Origin: Paracoccus liaowanqingii
GTDB lineage: Bacteria; Pseudomonadota; Alphaproteobacteria; Rhodobacterales; Rhodobacteraceae
DNA length: 64,000 nucleotides
Assembly (NCBI RefSeq): GCF_004683865.2
Contig: NZ_CP038439.1
Location: forward strand, 2,358,001-2,422,000
Direction: 5' to 3'
Position 1 is the first letter of the stretch, and each line of letters opens with the position of its first letter. The notes under the pieces are model-generated. The model ran no database searches, was not told the DNA's origin, and saw only the letters and a list, made by a program, of their open reading frames with translations. Positions 1-9,141 of this stretch are shown here, in pieces. Position numbers and translations under genes: made by a program.

Positions 1-714
1 GGCAAAGTCGTGCACGATCCCCAACCCCGCCCCGGCCCGCACCGCCTGCATCTGCACCGCCACGGAATTCGAGCTGATCTGCGCCACCTCCATCCCGGTC
101 GCGGACAGATAGTCCAGCTCGCGGTCGAAGATCATGTCGGGGATATAGCTGATCATCCGGTGCCCCTTCAGATCGGCCAGATCGCGCAGCGGCGGATGGC
201 GCGCCAGATAGTCCCGATGCCCGGCCAGATGCAGCTGGTAATCCACCAGCCGCTGCACCATCAGCCGCCCGGTATCCGGCGGCGACACCGCAATCGCCAT
301 GTCGGCCTCGCGCCGCGTCAGGTTCACCACCCGCGGCAGGGCGACGATCTGCACCTCCAGCCCCGGATGGGCGTCGCACAGGTCGCGCGCCACCTGCGGC
401 AGCAGGTAGTTCGCGCAGCCGTCCGGCGCCCCGATGCGCAGCTGCCCGGTGATCCCCGCCTCGGCCCGCACCGCCTCGGACGCGGCGGTCGCGGCCAGTT
501 CGGCGGCCTCGGACGGGGCCACCAGCCGCGCGCCCTCGGCGGTCAGGGCATAGCCCTGCGGCGTCTTGAGGAACAGCGCCGCCCCCACCGCCGCCTCCAG
601 CCGCGCGATGCGCCGCCCCACGGTCGAGGCGTCCATGGCCAGCCGCCGCCCCGCCCCCGACAGGCTCTCCGTCCGCGCCACCGCCAGAAAGATGCGCAGG
701 TCGTCCCAGTCCAT
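1..714 (-). CDS. LysR-family transcriptional regulator (3' end cut by window)
   Basis: Partial gene: 238 codons are visible from the ATG at 714, open to the window edge, so about 50-60 residues are missing if it has the usual ~295-residue LysR length. Residues 1-60 form a typical LysR winged helix-turn-helix (starts MDWDDLRIFLAVART, then AGRRLAMDASTVGRRIARLE). The remainder resembles the co-inducer domain, with the family-like stretch AVRAGAGLGIVHDFA at the cut end. It is transcribed divergently from mmsA across 99 bases holding a LysR-type inverted repeat. I infer that it regulates the valine/isobutyrate genes; the effector is unknown. Confidence 0.9.
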   Translation of the reverse strand, partial: MDWDDLRIFLAVARTESLSGAGRRLAMDASTVGRRIARLEAAVGAALFLKTPQGYALTAEGARLVAPSEAAELAATAASEAVRAEAGITGQLRIGAPDGCANYLLPQVARDLCDAHPGLEVQIVALPRVVNLTRREADMAIAVSPPDTGRLMVQRLVDYQLHLAGHRDYLARHPPLRDLADLKGHRMISYIPDMIFDRELDYLSATGMEVAQISSNSVAVQMQAVRAGAGLGIVHDFA

Positions 715-723
715 CGCGCCCCC

Positions 724-789
724 TTTGCAGAACCGCAAAACCCTTTTGCCACCATTCCCCTTTGCACCGCATTTCCGCAAGGCTAGGGT
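724..789 (+). promoter_or_regulatory. Putative LysR operator and mmsA promoter
   Basis: A perfect inverted repeat TTTGC-N6-GCAAA lies at 724-739. A candidate promoter for mmsA follows: TTTGCA (761-766), 17 bases, TAGGGT (784-789), which would put the start near 796. The repeat is then centred near -64, where LysR-type recognition sites usually sit. A second, looser TTGC-N11-GCAA lies at 762-780. The promoter hexamers are weak matches, so the inverted repeat is the better-supported part. Confidence 0.45.
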
Positions 790-813
790 TCGGCCAAACC
801 ACAGGAGGATGCC

Positions 814-2313
814 ATGCGCGAGATACATCACTGGATCGACGGTCAGGAGTACAAGGGCACGTCGGGCCGCTTCGCCGATGTCTTCAACCCCGCCACTGGC
901 GAGGTGCAGGCCCGCCTGTCGCTGGCCACCAAGGCCGAGCTGAACCATGCCGTGGCGCAGGCCGCCAAGGCCCAGGTCGCATGGGGCGCCACCAACCCGC
1001 AGCGCCGCGCCCGGGTGATGATGGCCTTCGTGGGGCTGATCAACCGCGACATGGACAAGATGGCCGAGGTCCTGTCCTCGGAACATGGCAAGACCTTCGC
1101 CGACGCCAAGGGCGACATCCAGCGCGGGCTGGAGGTGATCGAGTTCTGCATCGGCGCCCCCCACCTGCTCAAGGGCGACTTCACCGACAGCGCCGGTCCC
1201 GGCATCGACATGTATTCCATGCGCCAGCCCTTGGGCGTGGTGGCGGGCATCACGCCCTTCAACTTCCCCGCCATGATCCCGCTGTGGAAGATGGGCCCGG
1301 CGCTCGCCTGCGGCAACGCGATGATCCTCAAGCCGTCCGAGCGCGACCCCTCGGTGCCGCTGATGCTGGCCAAACTGCTGCAAGAGGCGGGCCTGCCCGA
1401 CGGCGTGCTGCAGGTGGTCAACGGCGACAAGGACAGCGTCGACGCGATCCTCGACAACGAGACGGTGCAGGCGGTGGGCTTCGTGGGCTCGACGCCCATT
1501 GCGCAGTACATCTACGAACGCGCCGCCCAGAACGGCAAGCGCGCGCAATGCTTCGGCGGCGCCAAGAACCACATGATCATCATGCCCGATGCCGACCTGG
1601 ACCAGGCGGCGGATGCGCTGATCGGGGCGGGCTACGGGGCGGCGGGCGAACGCTGCATGGCGATCTCGGTCGCGGTGCCGGTGGGCGAGGCCACCGCCGA
1701 CGCGCTGATCGAGAAGCTGATCCCGCGCATCGAGAAGCTGAAGGTCGGCCCCTGGACCGCCGGGACCGACATCGACTACGGCCCGGTCGTGACCAAGGCC
1801 GCCAAGGAGAACATCCTGCGCCTCGTGCAGACCGGCATCGACCAGGGCGCCGATCTGGTCGTCGACGGCCGCGACTTCAACCTGCAGGGCTACGAGGACG
1901 GCTTCTTCGTGGGCCCGCATCTCTTCGACCGCGTGACGCCCGACATGGACATCTACCGGACCGAGATCTTCGGCCCCGTCCTGACCACCGTCCGCGCCGC
2001 CAGCTACGAGGAGGCGATCGGCCTGGCCATGGACCACGAATACGGCAACGGCACGGCCATCTACACCCGCGACGGCGACACCGCGCGCGACTTCGCCAGC
2101 CGCATCAACATCGGCATGGTCGGCATCAACGTCCCCATCCCGGTGCCGCTGGCCTATCACACTTTCGGCGGCTGGAAGAAATCCGGCTTCGGCGACCTGA
2201 ACCAGCACGGCCCGGACGCGTTCCGCTTCTACACGCGCACCAAGACCGTGACCGCGCGCTGGCCCTCGGGGATCAAGGAAGGCGGAGAGTTCAACTTCAA
2301 GGCAATGGACTGA
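814..2313 (+). CDS. mmsA: CoA-acylating methylmalonate-semialdehyde dehydrogenase
   Basis: 499 residues, the usual length. It oxidises (methyl)malonate semialdehyde with NAD+ and CoA to propionyl- or acetyl-CoA at the end of valine catabolism; cytoplasmic. It shows the aldehyde dehydrogenase fold: TPFNFP at 147-152, the LKPSERDPS nucleotide-binding segment near 172-180, and catalytic Cys281 in the MMSDH-type context GERCMAIS. The start at 814 has AGGAGG six bases upstream. It is the first gene of a plus-strand catabolic cluster ending with mmsB and is divergent from a LysR gene. A copy of the dispersed hairpin element begins five bases after the stop. Confidence 0.97.
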   Translation: MREIHHWIDGQEYKGTSGRFADVFNPATGEVQARLSLATKAELNHAVAQAAKAQVAWGATNPQRRARVMMAFVGLINRDMDKMAEVLSSEHGKTFADAKGDIQRGLEVIEFCIGAPHLLKGDFTDSAGPGIDMYSMRQPLGVVAGITPFNFPAMIPLWKMGPALACGNAMILKPSERDPSVPLMLAKLLQEAGLPDGVLQVVNGDKDSVDAILDNETVQAVGFVGSTPIAQYIYERAAQNGKRAQCFGGAKNHMIIMPDADLDQAADALIGAGYGAAGERCMAISVAVPVGEATADALIEKLIPRIEKLKVGPWTAGTDIDYGPVVTKAAKENILRLVQTGIDQGADLVVDGRDFNLQGYEDGFFVGPHLFDRVTPDMDIYRTEIFGPVLTTVRAASYEEAIGLAMDHEYGNGTAIYTRDGDTARDFASRINIGMVGINVPIPVPLAYHTFGGWKKSGFGDLNQHGPDAFRFYTRTKTVTARWPSGIKEGGEFNFKAMD

Positions 2314-2317
2314 CCTC

Positions 2318-2372
2318 TTCATCTTGGCAGAAATATCCCGCAGGGGGTCCGGGGGGCGCGCAAGCCCCCCGG
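2318..2372 (+). repeat. Dispersed composite 3'-end element, copy A
   Basis: Begins five bases after the mmsA stop with the tail ATCTTGGCAGAAATATCC (within 2318-2340), a 23-base stretch identical to the one at 57518-57540. A nine-pair hairpin follows: CCGGGGGGC (2349-2357), loop GCGCAA, GCCCCCCGG (2364-2372). There is no T-run, so it is not a textbook intrinsic terminator. Unlike the other three copies, this one lies between genes on the same strand, and I see no clear middle stem in it. Confidence 0.7.
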
Positions 2373-2437
2373 CACTCGCGGGACGCAAAACCCCCCAAGG
2401 CACCACGCGACCACGGCTCCCACCGACAGGGCCCCGA

Positions 2438-3568
2438 ATGACACAAGACCCCGACTTCACCCTCGGCATCGAGGAAGAATACCTGCTCGTCGATGCCACC
2501 AGCTTCCAGCTGGCTGCCGCGCCCCCGGCGCTCATGGCAGCTTTGGCCGACGATCTGGGCGATCAGGTCAGCCCGGAATTCCTGCGCTGCCAGATCGAGA
2601 TCGGCACCCCCGTCGCCCCTGACATCCGCCAGGCGGGCGACCTGCTGCGCCATCTGCGCGCGACGGTCGCCACCCGCGCGGCGGAACACGGTCTGGCGCC
2701 GATCTCGGCCTCGTGCCACCCCTTCGCCGACTGGCGCCAGCAGGACCATACCGACAAGGACCGCTACAACCAGCTGTCGCGCGACATGGGCGGGGTGGCG
2801 CGGCGCATGCTGATCTGCGGCATGCATGTCCATGTGGGCATTCCCGATCCGGCGCAGCGGATCGACCTGATGGGACAGATGGCCTATTTCCTGCCGCATC
2901 TGCTGGCGCTGTCGGCCTCCAGCCCCTTCTGGTTGGGGCAGGACACGGGGCTCGCGTCCTACCGCACCACGGTCTTCGGCGACATGCCCCGCACCGGCCT
3001 GCCCCCGGCCTTCGGCTCTTGGGCCGAATTCGAGCGCTCGGTCGCGGCGCTCACCGATCTGGGCATCCTCGAGGACAGCTCCAAGATCTGGTGGGACCTG
3101 CGCCCCAGCAGCAAGTATCCGACGCTGGAGACCCGAATCTGCGACGCCTGCCCGCATGTCGAGGATGCGCTGACCTTGGCGGCGCTGACCCAGGCGACCC
3201 TGCGCATGCTGTGGCGCCTGTCGCGCAGAAACCAGCGCTGGCAGCAATACGAGCCCTTCCTCTTGAACGAGAACCGCTGGCGCGCCGCCCGCTACGGCAC
3301 GACCGAGGGGTTGATCGACTTCGGCGCGGGCGCCATCCTGCCCTTCGACCGCATCGCCGAGGACTGGCTGGAGCTGATCGCCGAGGATGCCGATGCCCTA
3401 GACAGCCAGCCCTTCGTCGCGCGGCTGCGCGGGATGGTGGCGGGCGGCACCTCGGCGCAGGCGCAGCGCGACGTGGCCGCCCGCGCCCGCGCCGCCGGGG
3501 CCAGCGAGGACGAGTCACTGCAGGCCGTTGCCCGCCACCTGACCGAGGCGTTCCGCCGCGACCTGTGA
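2438..3568 (+). CDS. Carboxylate-amine ligase, YbdK / GCS2 family
   Basis: 376 residues from the ATG at 2438, close to E. coli YbdK (372). The frame stays open upstream to 2324, but that part is translated repeat element, so the later start is preferred; no strong ribosome site is visible. Family signs are the N-terminal GIEEEY (10-15), GMHVHVG (128-134), and a late [15 protein letters not shown] segment. These enzymes use ATP to join a carboxylate to an amine, with weak glutamate-cysteine ligase activity reported for E. coli YbdK. The physiological substrate is not deducible here. Its position inside a valine-degradation cluster is odd and may be incidental. Confidence 0.88.
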   Translation: MTQDPDFTLGIEEEYLLVDATSFQLAAAPPALMAALADDLGDQVSPEFLRCQIEIGTPVAPDIRQAGDLLRHLRATVATRAAEHGLAPISASCHPFADWRQQDHTDKDRYNQLSRDMGGVARRMLICGMHVHVGIPDPAQRIDLMGQMAYFLPHLLALSASSPFWLGQDTGLASYRTTVFGDMPRTGLPPAFGSWAEFERSVAALTDLGILEDSSKIWWDLRPSSKYPTLETRICDACPHVEDALTLAALTQATLRMLWRLSRRNQRWQQYEPFLLNENRWRAARYGTTEGLIDFGAGAILPFDRIAEDWLELIAEDADALDSQPFVARLRGMVAGGTSAQAQRDVAARARAAGASEDESLQAVARHLTEAFRRDL

Positions 3569-3646
3569 CATGCGGGGTTGCAACAATCCTGCAACATCTG
3601 CCACCTACACACTGACCAATTCACGGCCGCCGGGGAGGGAGACCGC

Positions 3647-4792
3647 ATGGATTTCGCAATGACCGAGGAACAGCAGGCCATCTTCGACATGGCCCGCGAC
3701 TTCGGCCAGACCCGCATCGCACCGCATGCGCGGGACTGGGAACGGCAGGGCACCATCCCGCGCGACCTGTGGCCCGACGTGGCGGCCCTGGGTCTGGGCG
3801 GCATCTTCGTCTCCGAGGAGCAGGGCGGCGCGGGCCTGTCGCGGCTGGACGGGACGCTGATCTTCGAGGCGCTGGCGATGGCCTGCCCCTCGGTCGCCGC
3901 GTTCCTGTCGATCCACAACATGTGCGGCGGGATGATCGACCGCTTCGGATCGGCCGAGGACCGCCAGGCCTGGCTGCCCGGCCTTTGTGCGATGACGACG
4001 GTGTTCAGCTATTGCTTGACCGAACCGGGCAGCGGCTCGGACGCGGCGGCGCTGCGCACGCGGGCCGACCGGACGGACGAGGGCTGGCGCATCAACGGCA
4101 CCAAGGCCTTCATCTCGGGCGGCGGCTATTCGGATGCCTATGTCACCATGCTGCGCACCGGGGCCGAGGGGCCGCGCGGGATCAGCACGGTGATCGTGCC
4201 CACCGATGCCCCGGGCCTGTCCTTCGGCGCGCCCGAGGACAAGATGGGGTGGCGCGCCCAGCCCACGACGCAGGTGCAGTTCGACGACTGCACCGTCCCC
4301 GCCGCCAACCTGCTGGGCGACGAGGGCCGGGGCTTCGCCTATGCGATGGCGGGCCTGGACGGCGGGCGCCTGAACATCGCCGCCGCCGCCTTGGGGGGCG
4401 CGCAGGCGGCGCTGGACGCGACACTGACCTATATGGGCGACCGGCAGGCCTTCGGGCAGGCGCTGGACCGCTTCCAGGCCCTGCAGTTCCGCCTGGCCGA
4501 GATGGAGACCGCGCTGCAGTCCAGCCGCATCTTCCTGCGGCAGGCGGCGTGGAAGCTGGACCAAGGCGCGCCCGACGCCTCGAAATTCTGCGCCATGGCC
4601 AAGCTGCATGTCACCGACCGCGCCTTCGAGGTGGCCAACCAGTGCCTGCAGCTGCATGGGGGCTATGGCTATCTGGCCGATTACGGGATCGAGAAGATCG
4701 TGCGCGACCTGCGCGTCCACCAGATCCTGGAGGGCACGAACGAGATCATGCGCCTGATCATCAGCCGCGCCATGATCGCGGACCGGGGGTAG
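3647..4792 (+). CDS. Acyl-CoA dehydrogenase, probable isobutyryl-CoA dehydrogenase
   Basis: 381 residues. The start at 3647 follows GGAGGGA (3634-3640); an upstream in-frame ATG at 3578 would add 23 unconserved residues. FAD-dependent alpha,beta-dehydrogenation of an acyl-CoA. Signature LTEPGSGSD at 124-132; the catalytic base is the Glu of LEGTNEIMR (about Glu362). The next gene starts three bases after the stop, and the neighbours catalyse the following steps of valine breakdown. I therefore infer isobutyryl-CoA (ACAD8-like) specificity, though other short or branched acyl-CoAs are possible. Electrons would pass to electron-transfer flavoprotein, whose genes are not here. Confidence 0.93.
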   Translation: MDFAMTEEQQAIFDMARDFGQTRIAPHARDWERQGTIPRDLWPDVAALGLGGIFVSEEQGGAGLSRLDGTLIFEALAMACPSVAAFLSIHNMCGGMIDRFGSAEDRQAWLPGLCAMTTVFSYCLTEPGSGSDAAALRTRADRTDEGWRINGTKAFISGGGYSDAYVTMLRTGAEGPRGISTVIVPTDAPGLSFGAPEDKMGWRAQPTTQVQFDDCTVPAANLLGDEGRGFAYAMAGLDGGRLNIAAAALGGAQAALDATLTYMGDRQAFGQALDRFQALQFRLAEMETALQSSRIFLRQAAWKLDQGAPDASKFCAMAKLHVTDRAFEVANQCLQLHGGYGYLADYGIEKIVRDLRVHQILEGTNEIMRLIISRAMIADRG

Positions 4793-4795
4793 GGC

Positions 4796-5803
4796 ATGGA
4801 CGATCTGGACATCCGCATCGCGGGCCGGGCGGGCCGCATCACCCTGACCCGCGAACGGGCGCTGAACGCGCTGACCCATGATATGGCGCAGGCCCTTCAT
4901 CGGGCGCTGGACGGCTGGCGCGACGATCCCGCCGTGGCGCTGGTCGTCATCGACGCGGCAGGCGACCGGGCCTTCTGCGCGGGCGGCGACATCGCGGCGG
5001 TCTTTCATGCGGGCATGGCGGGCGATCATCAGCTGGGCCGCGACTTCTTTCGCGACGAATACCGCATGAACGCGGCCATCGCGACCTTCCCCAAGCCCAT
5101 CGTGGCCTTCATGCAGGGCTTCGTCATGGGCGGTGGCGTGGGGGTCGGCGGCCATGCCAGCCACCGGATCGTCGGTGACACGACCCGGATCGCCATGCCC
5201 GAAAGCGGCATCGGCCTGATCCCCGACGTGGGCGGCAGCTGGCTGCTGGGCCGCGCGCCGGGCCGGATCGGCGAATACCTGGCACTGACCGGCGCGCGGA
5301 TGGGCCCGGGCGATGCGATCCATGCGGGCTTTGCCGATCTCTACATCCCCGAGGCGGACTGGCCCGACCTGATTGCCCGGCTGGAGCGGGACGGCGACGT
5401 CTTCGCCCTGACCGGCCAGCCCGTCCCGGCGGCGGTGCTGGACCGGCGCGACCTGTCGGCCTTCGGCGGGCGGCACCTGCCCGACATCGTCGCCGCGCTG
5501 GAGGCGGCAGGCGACGACGAGGCGCTGGCGGCCCTGCGGCGGAACTCTCCGCTGTCGATGGCGGCGGGGCTGGCGCTGGTCCGGGCCGCGCGGGCCGACC
5601 ACCGGATGCAGCAGTCGCTGACCCGCGAATACCGCTTCACCGCCCGCGCCACCGCCGAGAGCGACTTCCTGGAAGGCGTGCGCGCGCAGATCATCGACAA
5701 GGACCGCAGCCCGCGCTGGCAGGCGGGCGCGGACGAGGACAAGGTGCGCGCCCTGCTGGCGCCGCTGGATCAGGACGACTTGCTGTGGGAGGACGCGGAA
5801 TGA
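4796..5803 (+). CDS. Crotonase-fold protein, probable 3-hydroxyisobutyryl-CoA hydrolase
   Basis: 335 residues, longer than a simple enoyl-CoA hydratase (~260) and matching the HIBCH-like group. CAGGDI (61-66) and GFVMGGGVG (108-116) form the oxyanion-hole region. MPESGIGLIPDVGGS (134-148) carries Glu136 and Asp144, the HIBCH-type acid pair in place of the hydratase two-Glu arrangement. It would release 3-hydroxyisobutyrate from its CoA thioester, the substrate of the following gene. It starts three bases after the dehydrogenase stop and shares an ATGA overlap with mmsB, so the three are almost certainly one operon. The cluster has no obvious separate methacrylyl-CoA hydratase. Confidence 0.9.
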   Translation: MDDLDIRIAGRAGRITLTRERALNALTHDMAQALHRALDGWRDDPAVALVVIDAAGDRAFCAGGDIAAVFHAGMAGDHQLGRDFFRDEYRMNAAIATFPKPIVAFMQGFVMGGGVGVGGHASHRIVGDTTRIAMPESGIGLIPDVGGSWLLGRAPGRIGEYLALTGARMGPGDAIHAGFADLYIPEADWPDLIARLERDGDVFALTGQPVPAAVLDRRDLSAFGGRHLPDIVAALEAAGDDEALAALRRNSPLSMAAGLALVRAARADHRMQQSLTREYRFTARATAESDFLEGVRAQIIDKDRSPRWQAGADEDKVRALLAPLDQDDLLWEDAE

Positions 5804-6669
5804 GGATCACCGTCATCGGACTGGGCAACATGGGCGCGCCCATGGCCGCCAATCTGGCCGCCGCCGGGCACGCGGTCAAAGGCTTCGACACCGCGGCCCC
5901 CATGCCGCCGGGCGTGAGTGCCGCCGCCAGCGCCGCCGAGGCCGTGGGCGAGGCCGAGGTCGTCGTGACGATGCTGCCGAACGGCGCCATCCTGCGGGCG
6001 GTGGCCGACCAGATCATCCCGGCCATGACGCCGGGCGCGCTTCTGTGCGACTGCTCGACGGTCGACGTGGACAGCGCCCGGGCCGTGGCGGACCTCGCGC
6101 GAGCGGCGGGCCTCGGGGCGCTGGACGCGCCGGTCTCGGGCGGGATTGGCGGGGCGCAGGCCGGGACGCTGACCTTCATGGTCGGAGGCCGGCCCGAGGA
6201 TTTCACGCGCATGGAGCCGCTGTTCGGGATCATGGGCCAGAAATCCGTGCATTGCGGCGACAGCGGGGCGGGCCAGGCGGCCAAGATCTGCAACAACATG
6301 ATTTTGGGCGTGACCATGATCGCCACCTGCGAGGCCTTCGGCCTGGCCGACAGGCTGGGGCTGGACCGGCAGAAGATGTTCGACGTCGTCTCGACCAGCT
6401 CGGGCTACAGCTGGTCCATGAACGCCTATTGCCCGGCGCCGGGCGTCGGCCCGACCTCGCCCGCCGACAACGGCTACAAACCCGGCTTCGCGGCCGAGCT
6501 GATGCTGAAGGACCTGACGCTGGCGCGGCAGGCCGCCGAATCGTCGGGAGCCGAGACGCCGATGGGCGCGATGGCCCGGCAGCTCTACGAGGATTTCGTG
6601 CAGCATCAGGGGGGGGCCGGACGCGACTTTTCCGCCATGTTGACACGGTTCCAGACCGTACCATCCTGA
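5800..6669 (+). CDS. mmsB: 3-hydroxyisobutyrate dehydrogenase
   Basis: 289 residues starting at the ATG that overlaps the previous stop (ATGA, 5800-5803). It oxidises 3-hydroxyisobutyrate to methylmalonate semialdehyde, the MmsA substrate, with NAD+. Rossmann motif GLGNMG at 7-12, substrate-binding DAPVSGG at 109-115, and catalytic Lys162 in GQAAKICNN are all present. With mmsA, the acyl-CoA dehydrogenase and the hydrolase this nearly completes valine breakdown from isobutyryl-CoA. Confidence 0.97.
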   Translation: MRITVIGLGNMGAPMAANLAAAGHAVKGFDTAAPMPPGVSAAASAAEAVGEAEVVVTMLPNGAILRAVADQIIPAMTPGALLCDCSTVDVDSARAVADLARAAGLGALDAPVSGGIGGAQAGTLTFMVGGRPEDFTRMEPLFGIMGQKSVHCGDSGAGQAAKICNNMILGVTMIATCEAFGLADRLGLDRQKMFDVVSTSSGYSWSMNAYCPAPGVGPTSPADNGYKPGFAAELMLKDLTLARQAAESSGAETPMGAMARQLYEDFVQHQGGAGRDFSAMLTRFQTVPS

Positions 6670-6714
6670 CGCGGGACTTGTCGGGCCCGGGCATTTGACT
6701 TTTGATGCCGGGCG

Positions 6715-7035
6715 ATGGCGATACGACGGATCTTCACGACGCGGCGGGGCAGGCTGATCTGCGTCCTCGGCCTTCTGGGGGCCGCCGGTGGCTATGCGCT
6801 GTCGGGAACCGACGCCTGCCAGGCCAAGGCGCAGGAACCCGCCGTCTATCCCGTCGTGGGCGAAACCCCCTCGCCCGACCAGATCCGCCTGATCGACAAT
6901 CCCGGCAGGGTCGGGCTGGGCCCGGGCCATCCCGGCAGCCGCTTTGCCATCGTCGCGGGCCATCTGGTCCGCATCGATGCGGTCACGGGCCGAATCCAGT
7001 CCATCCTCCGGCCCCTGCCCCACCTGCCCGACTGA
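6715..7035 (+). CDS. Small exported or anchored protein of unknown function (paralogue 1)
   Basis: 106 residues. Arginines near the N-terminus are followed by a hydrophobic stretch (about 14-30, RLICVLGLLGAAGGYALSG), suggesting a signal peptide or single anchor. The C-terminal part contains DQIRLIDNPGRVGLG and, after a short gap, FAIVAGHLVRIDAVTGRIQSILRP-like sequence matching the protein at 7128-7463. The pattern recalls the C-terminal strand of RcnB-like periplasmic proteins, but this is only a resemblance. No good ribosome site is seen; an alternative ATG in another frame lies at 6704. Confidence 0.6.
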   Translation: MAIRRIFTTRRGRLICVLGLLGAAGGYALSGTDACQAKAQEPAVYPVVGETPSPDQIRLIDNPGRVGLGPGHPGSRFAIVAGHLVRIDAVTGRIQSILRPLPHLPD

Positions 7036-7049
7036 GGCATTCCTGCCAT

Positions 7050-7097
7050 ATGCATGGCCGCCATGCATCGACATGCGGAACAGTTGACCCCATGTCG
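7050..7097. promoter_or_regulatory. Two adjacent inverted repeats, possible operator
   Basis: ATGCATGG-CCG-CCATGCAT (7050-7068) is a perfect 8-base inverted repeat. CGACATG (7069-7075) pairs with CATGTCG (7091-7097) directly after it. They lie between the two small paralogous genes, 30 bases upstream of the second start. They may be a protein-binding site or a structured leader; no terminator-type T-run follows. Confidence 0.4.
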
Positions 7098-7127
7098 TGT
7101 TGGACCCAGAGCAATCTCGAGGACAAG

Positions 7128-7463
7128 ATGACGCCGCTGCACCCCTTTGCTGCCGTGGCGGCAGGGGCCATGATGGGTCTTGCCGCGCTGACAGCACCCT
7201 TCTCCGTGACCCAACCCGGCGCGGCCGACTGGCCGCCCTGCCCCGAGGCCTGCGTGACGGCCGCCGCGACCGCCAGCCCCGAGGTCGGCGATGTTGTCAC
7301 CATGGCGCGGCTGCACATCATCACCCATCCCGGCCGCTACGGCCTGTCCGACCCCCCCAAGGGCGAGCATTTTGCCGTGCTGGACGGGCGTCTGGTGCGG
7401 ATCCATGCCGAGACGCTCAAGGTACGCTCGGTCCTGCGGCCGATCACTGTCATCCTCGACTGA
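7128..7463 (+). CDS. Small exported protein of unknown function (paralogue 2)
   Basis: 111 residues. The start at 7128 is chosen because GAGGA lies just upstream; an earlier in-frame ATG at 7092 lacks one. N-terminal hydrophobic segment (about 7-25) like a signal peptide, then two Cys in PPCPEACVT, then HIITHPGRYGLSDPP and FAVLDGRLVRI, the latter shared with the preceding gene. The GRYGL/PP.G/VLDGRLVRI pattern resembles RcnB-like small periplasmic proteins; I infer no function beyond probable periplasmic location. It converges on recN, the two stops lying six bases apart. Confidence 0.65.
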   Translation: MTPLHPFAAVAAGAMMGLAALTAPFSVTQPGAADWPPCPEACVTAAATASPEVGDVVTMARLHIITHPGRYGLSDPPKGEHFAVLDGRLVRIHAETLKVRSVLRPITVILD

Positions 7464-7469
7464 GCGTCG

Positions 7470-9116
7470 TCAGCCGTCCAGCAGGGCGCGCGCGGCCTCG
7501 GTCGCGGCCTCGGTGACGCGGTCGCCGGACAGCATCCGCCCGATCTCGGCCACACGCTCGGGCGCGGACAGCGCCACCACGGTCGAGGTCGTCATCCCCT
7601 CGGAGACCGACTTCGACACCCGGAAATGCACCGCCCCCAGGGCCGCGACCTGCGGCGAGTGGGTGATGACCAGCACCTGGGCACCTTGGGCCAGCGCCTG
7701 CAGGCGGCGGCCCACCGCATCGGCGGTCGCCCCGCCCACGCCGCGGTCGATCTCGTCGAAGATCATCACCAGTGCATCGTTGCCGCGCGCCAGGCAGACC
7801 TTCAGCGCCAGAAGAAAGCGCGACAGCTCCCCGCCCGAGGCGATCTTGTCCAAGGGCCCCGACGGCGCGCCGGGGTTCGTGGCGACCGTGAAGGCGACCG
7901 TGTCGCGCCCCTCGGGGCCGGGATCTCCGGGCGAGACGACGGTCAGGAAGACCGCGCGCTCCATCTTCAGCGGGATCAGCTCGCCGGTCACGGCGGCGTC
8001 CAGCCGGGTCGCGGCCTCGGTCCGGGCGGTGGTCAGCGCGGCGGCGGCGGCGTCATAGGCGGCCTCGGCCTCGCGGGCGGCGGCCTTCAGCGCGGCCATC
8101 TGCGCCTCGCCGGCATCGATCCGCTCCAGCCGGTCGCGCAGCTGCCCGGCCAGACCGGCCAGGTCGTCGGGCAGGATGTCGTGCTTGCGGGCCAGCGCGC
8201 GCAGGGCGAACAGCCGCTCCTCGGTGCTTTCCAGCGCCGAGGGGTCGAAATCCAGCGCCGACAGCGCGTCCTCGATGCCCTGCGTCGCCTCGCCCAGCTC
8301 GATCAATGCGCGCGACAGGGCGGCCAGCGGCGCGTCCAGACGACCCTCGGCCTGGGCCGCGGCGCCCTCCAGCCAGCGGGCGGCATCGACCATCGCGGTC
8401 TCGGCGCCGTTGCCGCCCAGCATCTGCAGCGCACGGGCCACGTCGTCGCGGATGCGCTCGGCCCCCTGCATGGCGCGGCGGGCGATGTCCAGACGCTGCT
8501 CCTCGCCGGGTTCGGGGGACAGCTTGTCCAGCTCGGCCACGGCGTGGCGCAGATAGTCCTCTTCCTGTCGGGCCGCGGCAAGCGCTGCCTCGGCCTCGGC
8601 CAGCGCCCGCGCCGTCTCGCGCCGCGCGGTCCAGGCGGCGCGCACGGGCGTCAGGTCCATGGCCCCGAAGGCATCCAGCAGCGCCCGGTGGCCGCGCGGG
8701 TTCAGCAGGCCCCGGTCGTCATGCTGGCCGTGCAGTTCCACCAGCACCTCGGACAGCTGCCGCAGCACCTCGCCCGAGACGCGGCGGTCGTTCACCCAGC
8801 CCGTCTTGCGCCCGTCCAGCCCGTTGGTGCGGCGCAGGATCAGCTCGCCCTCCTCGACGGTGATGCCCGCCCCGGCCAGGATCTCGCGCGCGGGATGGAT
8901 GTCCGGCAGATCGAACACCGCCTGCACCTCGCCCTGCACCGCGCCCTGGCGCACCAGCTCGGCGCGCGAGCGCCAGCCCAGCACGAAGCCCAGGCAGTCC
9001 AGCAGGATCGACTTGCCCGCCCCCGTCTCGCCGGTCAGCACGTTCAAGCCCGGACCGAAGGCCAGGTCCAGCCGGTCGATCAGCAGCATGTCGCGGATGT
9101 CGAGCGATCTCAGCAT
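7470..9116 (-). CDS. recN: DNA repair protein RecN
   Basis: 548 residues, the usual size. SMC-like ATPase for double-strand break repair in the cytoplasm. Walker A GETGAGKS at 29-36; ABC-type features at the far end (SGGELSRFLLALK and VMIFDEIDRGVGG); a central alanine/glutamate-rich coiled-coil region. It is the last gene of the minus-strand division cluster, after bamD, the order common in alphaproteobacteria. SOS control is common for recN, but I did not identify a LexA box in the 25-base gap to bamD. Confidence 0.97.
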   Translation of the reverse strand: MLRSLDIRDMLLIDRLDLAFGPGLNVLTGETGAGKSILLDCLGFVLGWRSRAELVRQGAVQGEVQAVFDLPDIHPAREILAGAGITVEEGELILRRTNGLDGRKTGWVNDRRVSGEVLRQLSEVLVELHGQHDDRGLLNPRGHRALLDAFGAMDLTPVRAAWTARRETARALAEAEAALAAARQEEDYLRHAVAELDKLSPEPGEEQRLDIARRAMQGAERIRDDVARALQMLGGNGAETAMVDAARWLEGAAAQAEGRLDAPLAALSRALIELGEATQGIEDALSALDFDPSALESTEERLFALRALARKHDILPDDLAGLAGQLRDRLERIDAGEAQMAALKAAAREAEAAYDAAAAALTTARTEAATRLDAAVTGELIPLKMERAVFLTVVSPGDPGPEGRDTVAFTVATNPGAPSGPLDKIASGGELSRFLLALKVCLARGNDALVMIFDEIDRGVGGATADAVGRRLQALAQGAQVLVITHSPQVAALGAVHFRVSKSVSEGMTTSTVVALSAPERVAEIGRMLSGDRVTEAATEAARALLDG

Positions 9117-9141
9117 GGGACGGCGCGCGGCCGGATCTGCA

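Noticed and set aside
2324..2437. N-terminal extension of the YbdK-like protein
   Set aside because: It is translated repeat element and spacer; family alignment begins at the ATG at 2438.
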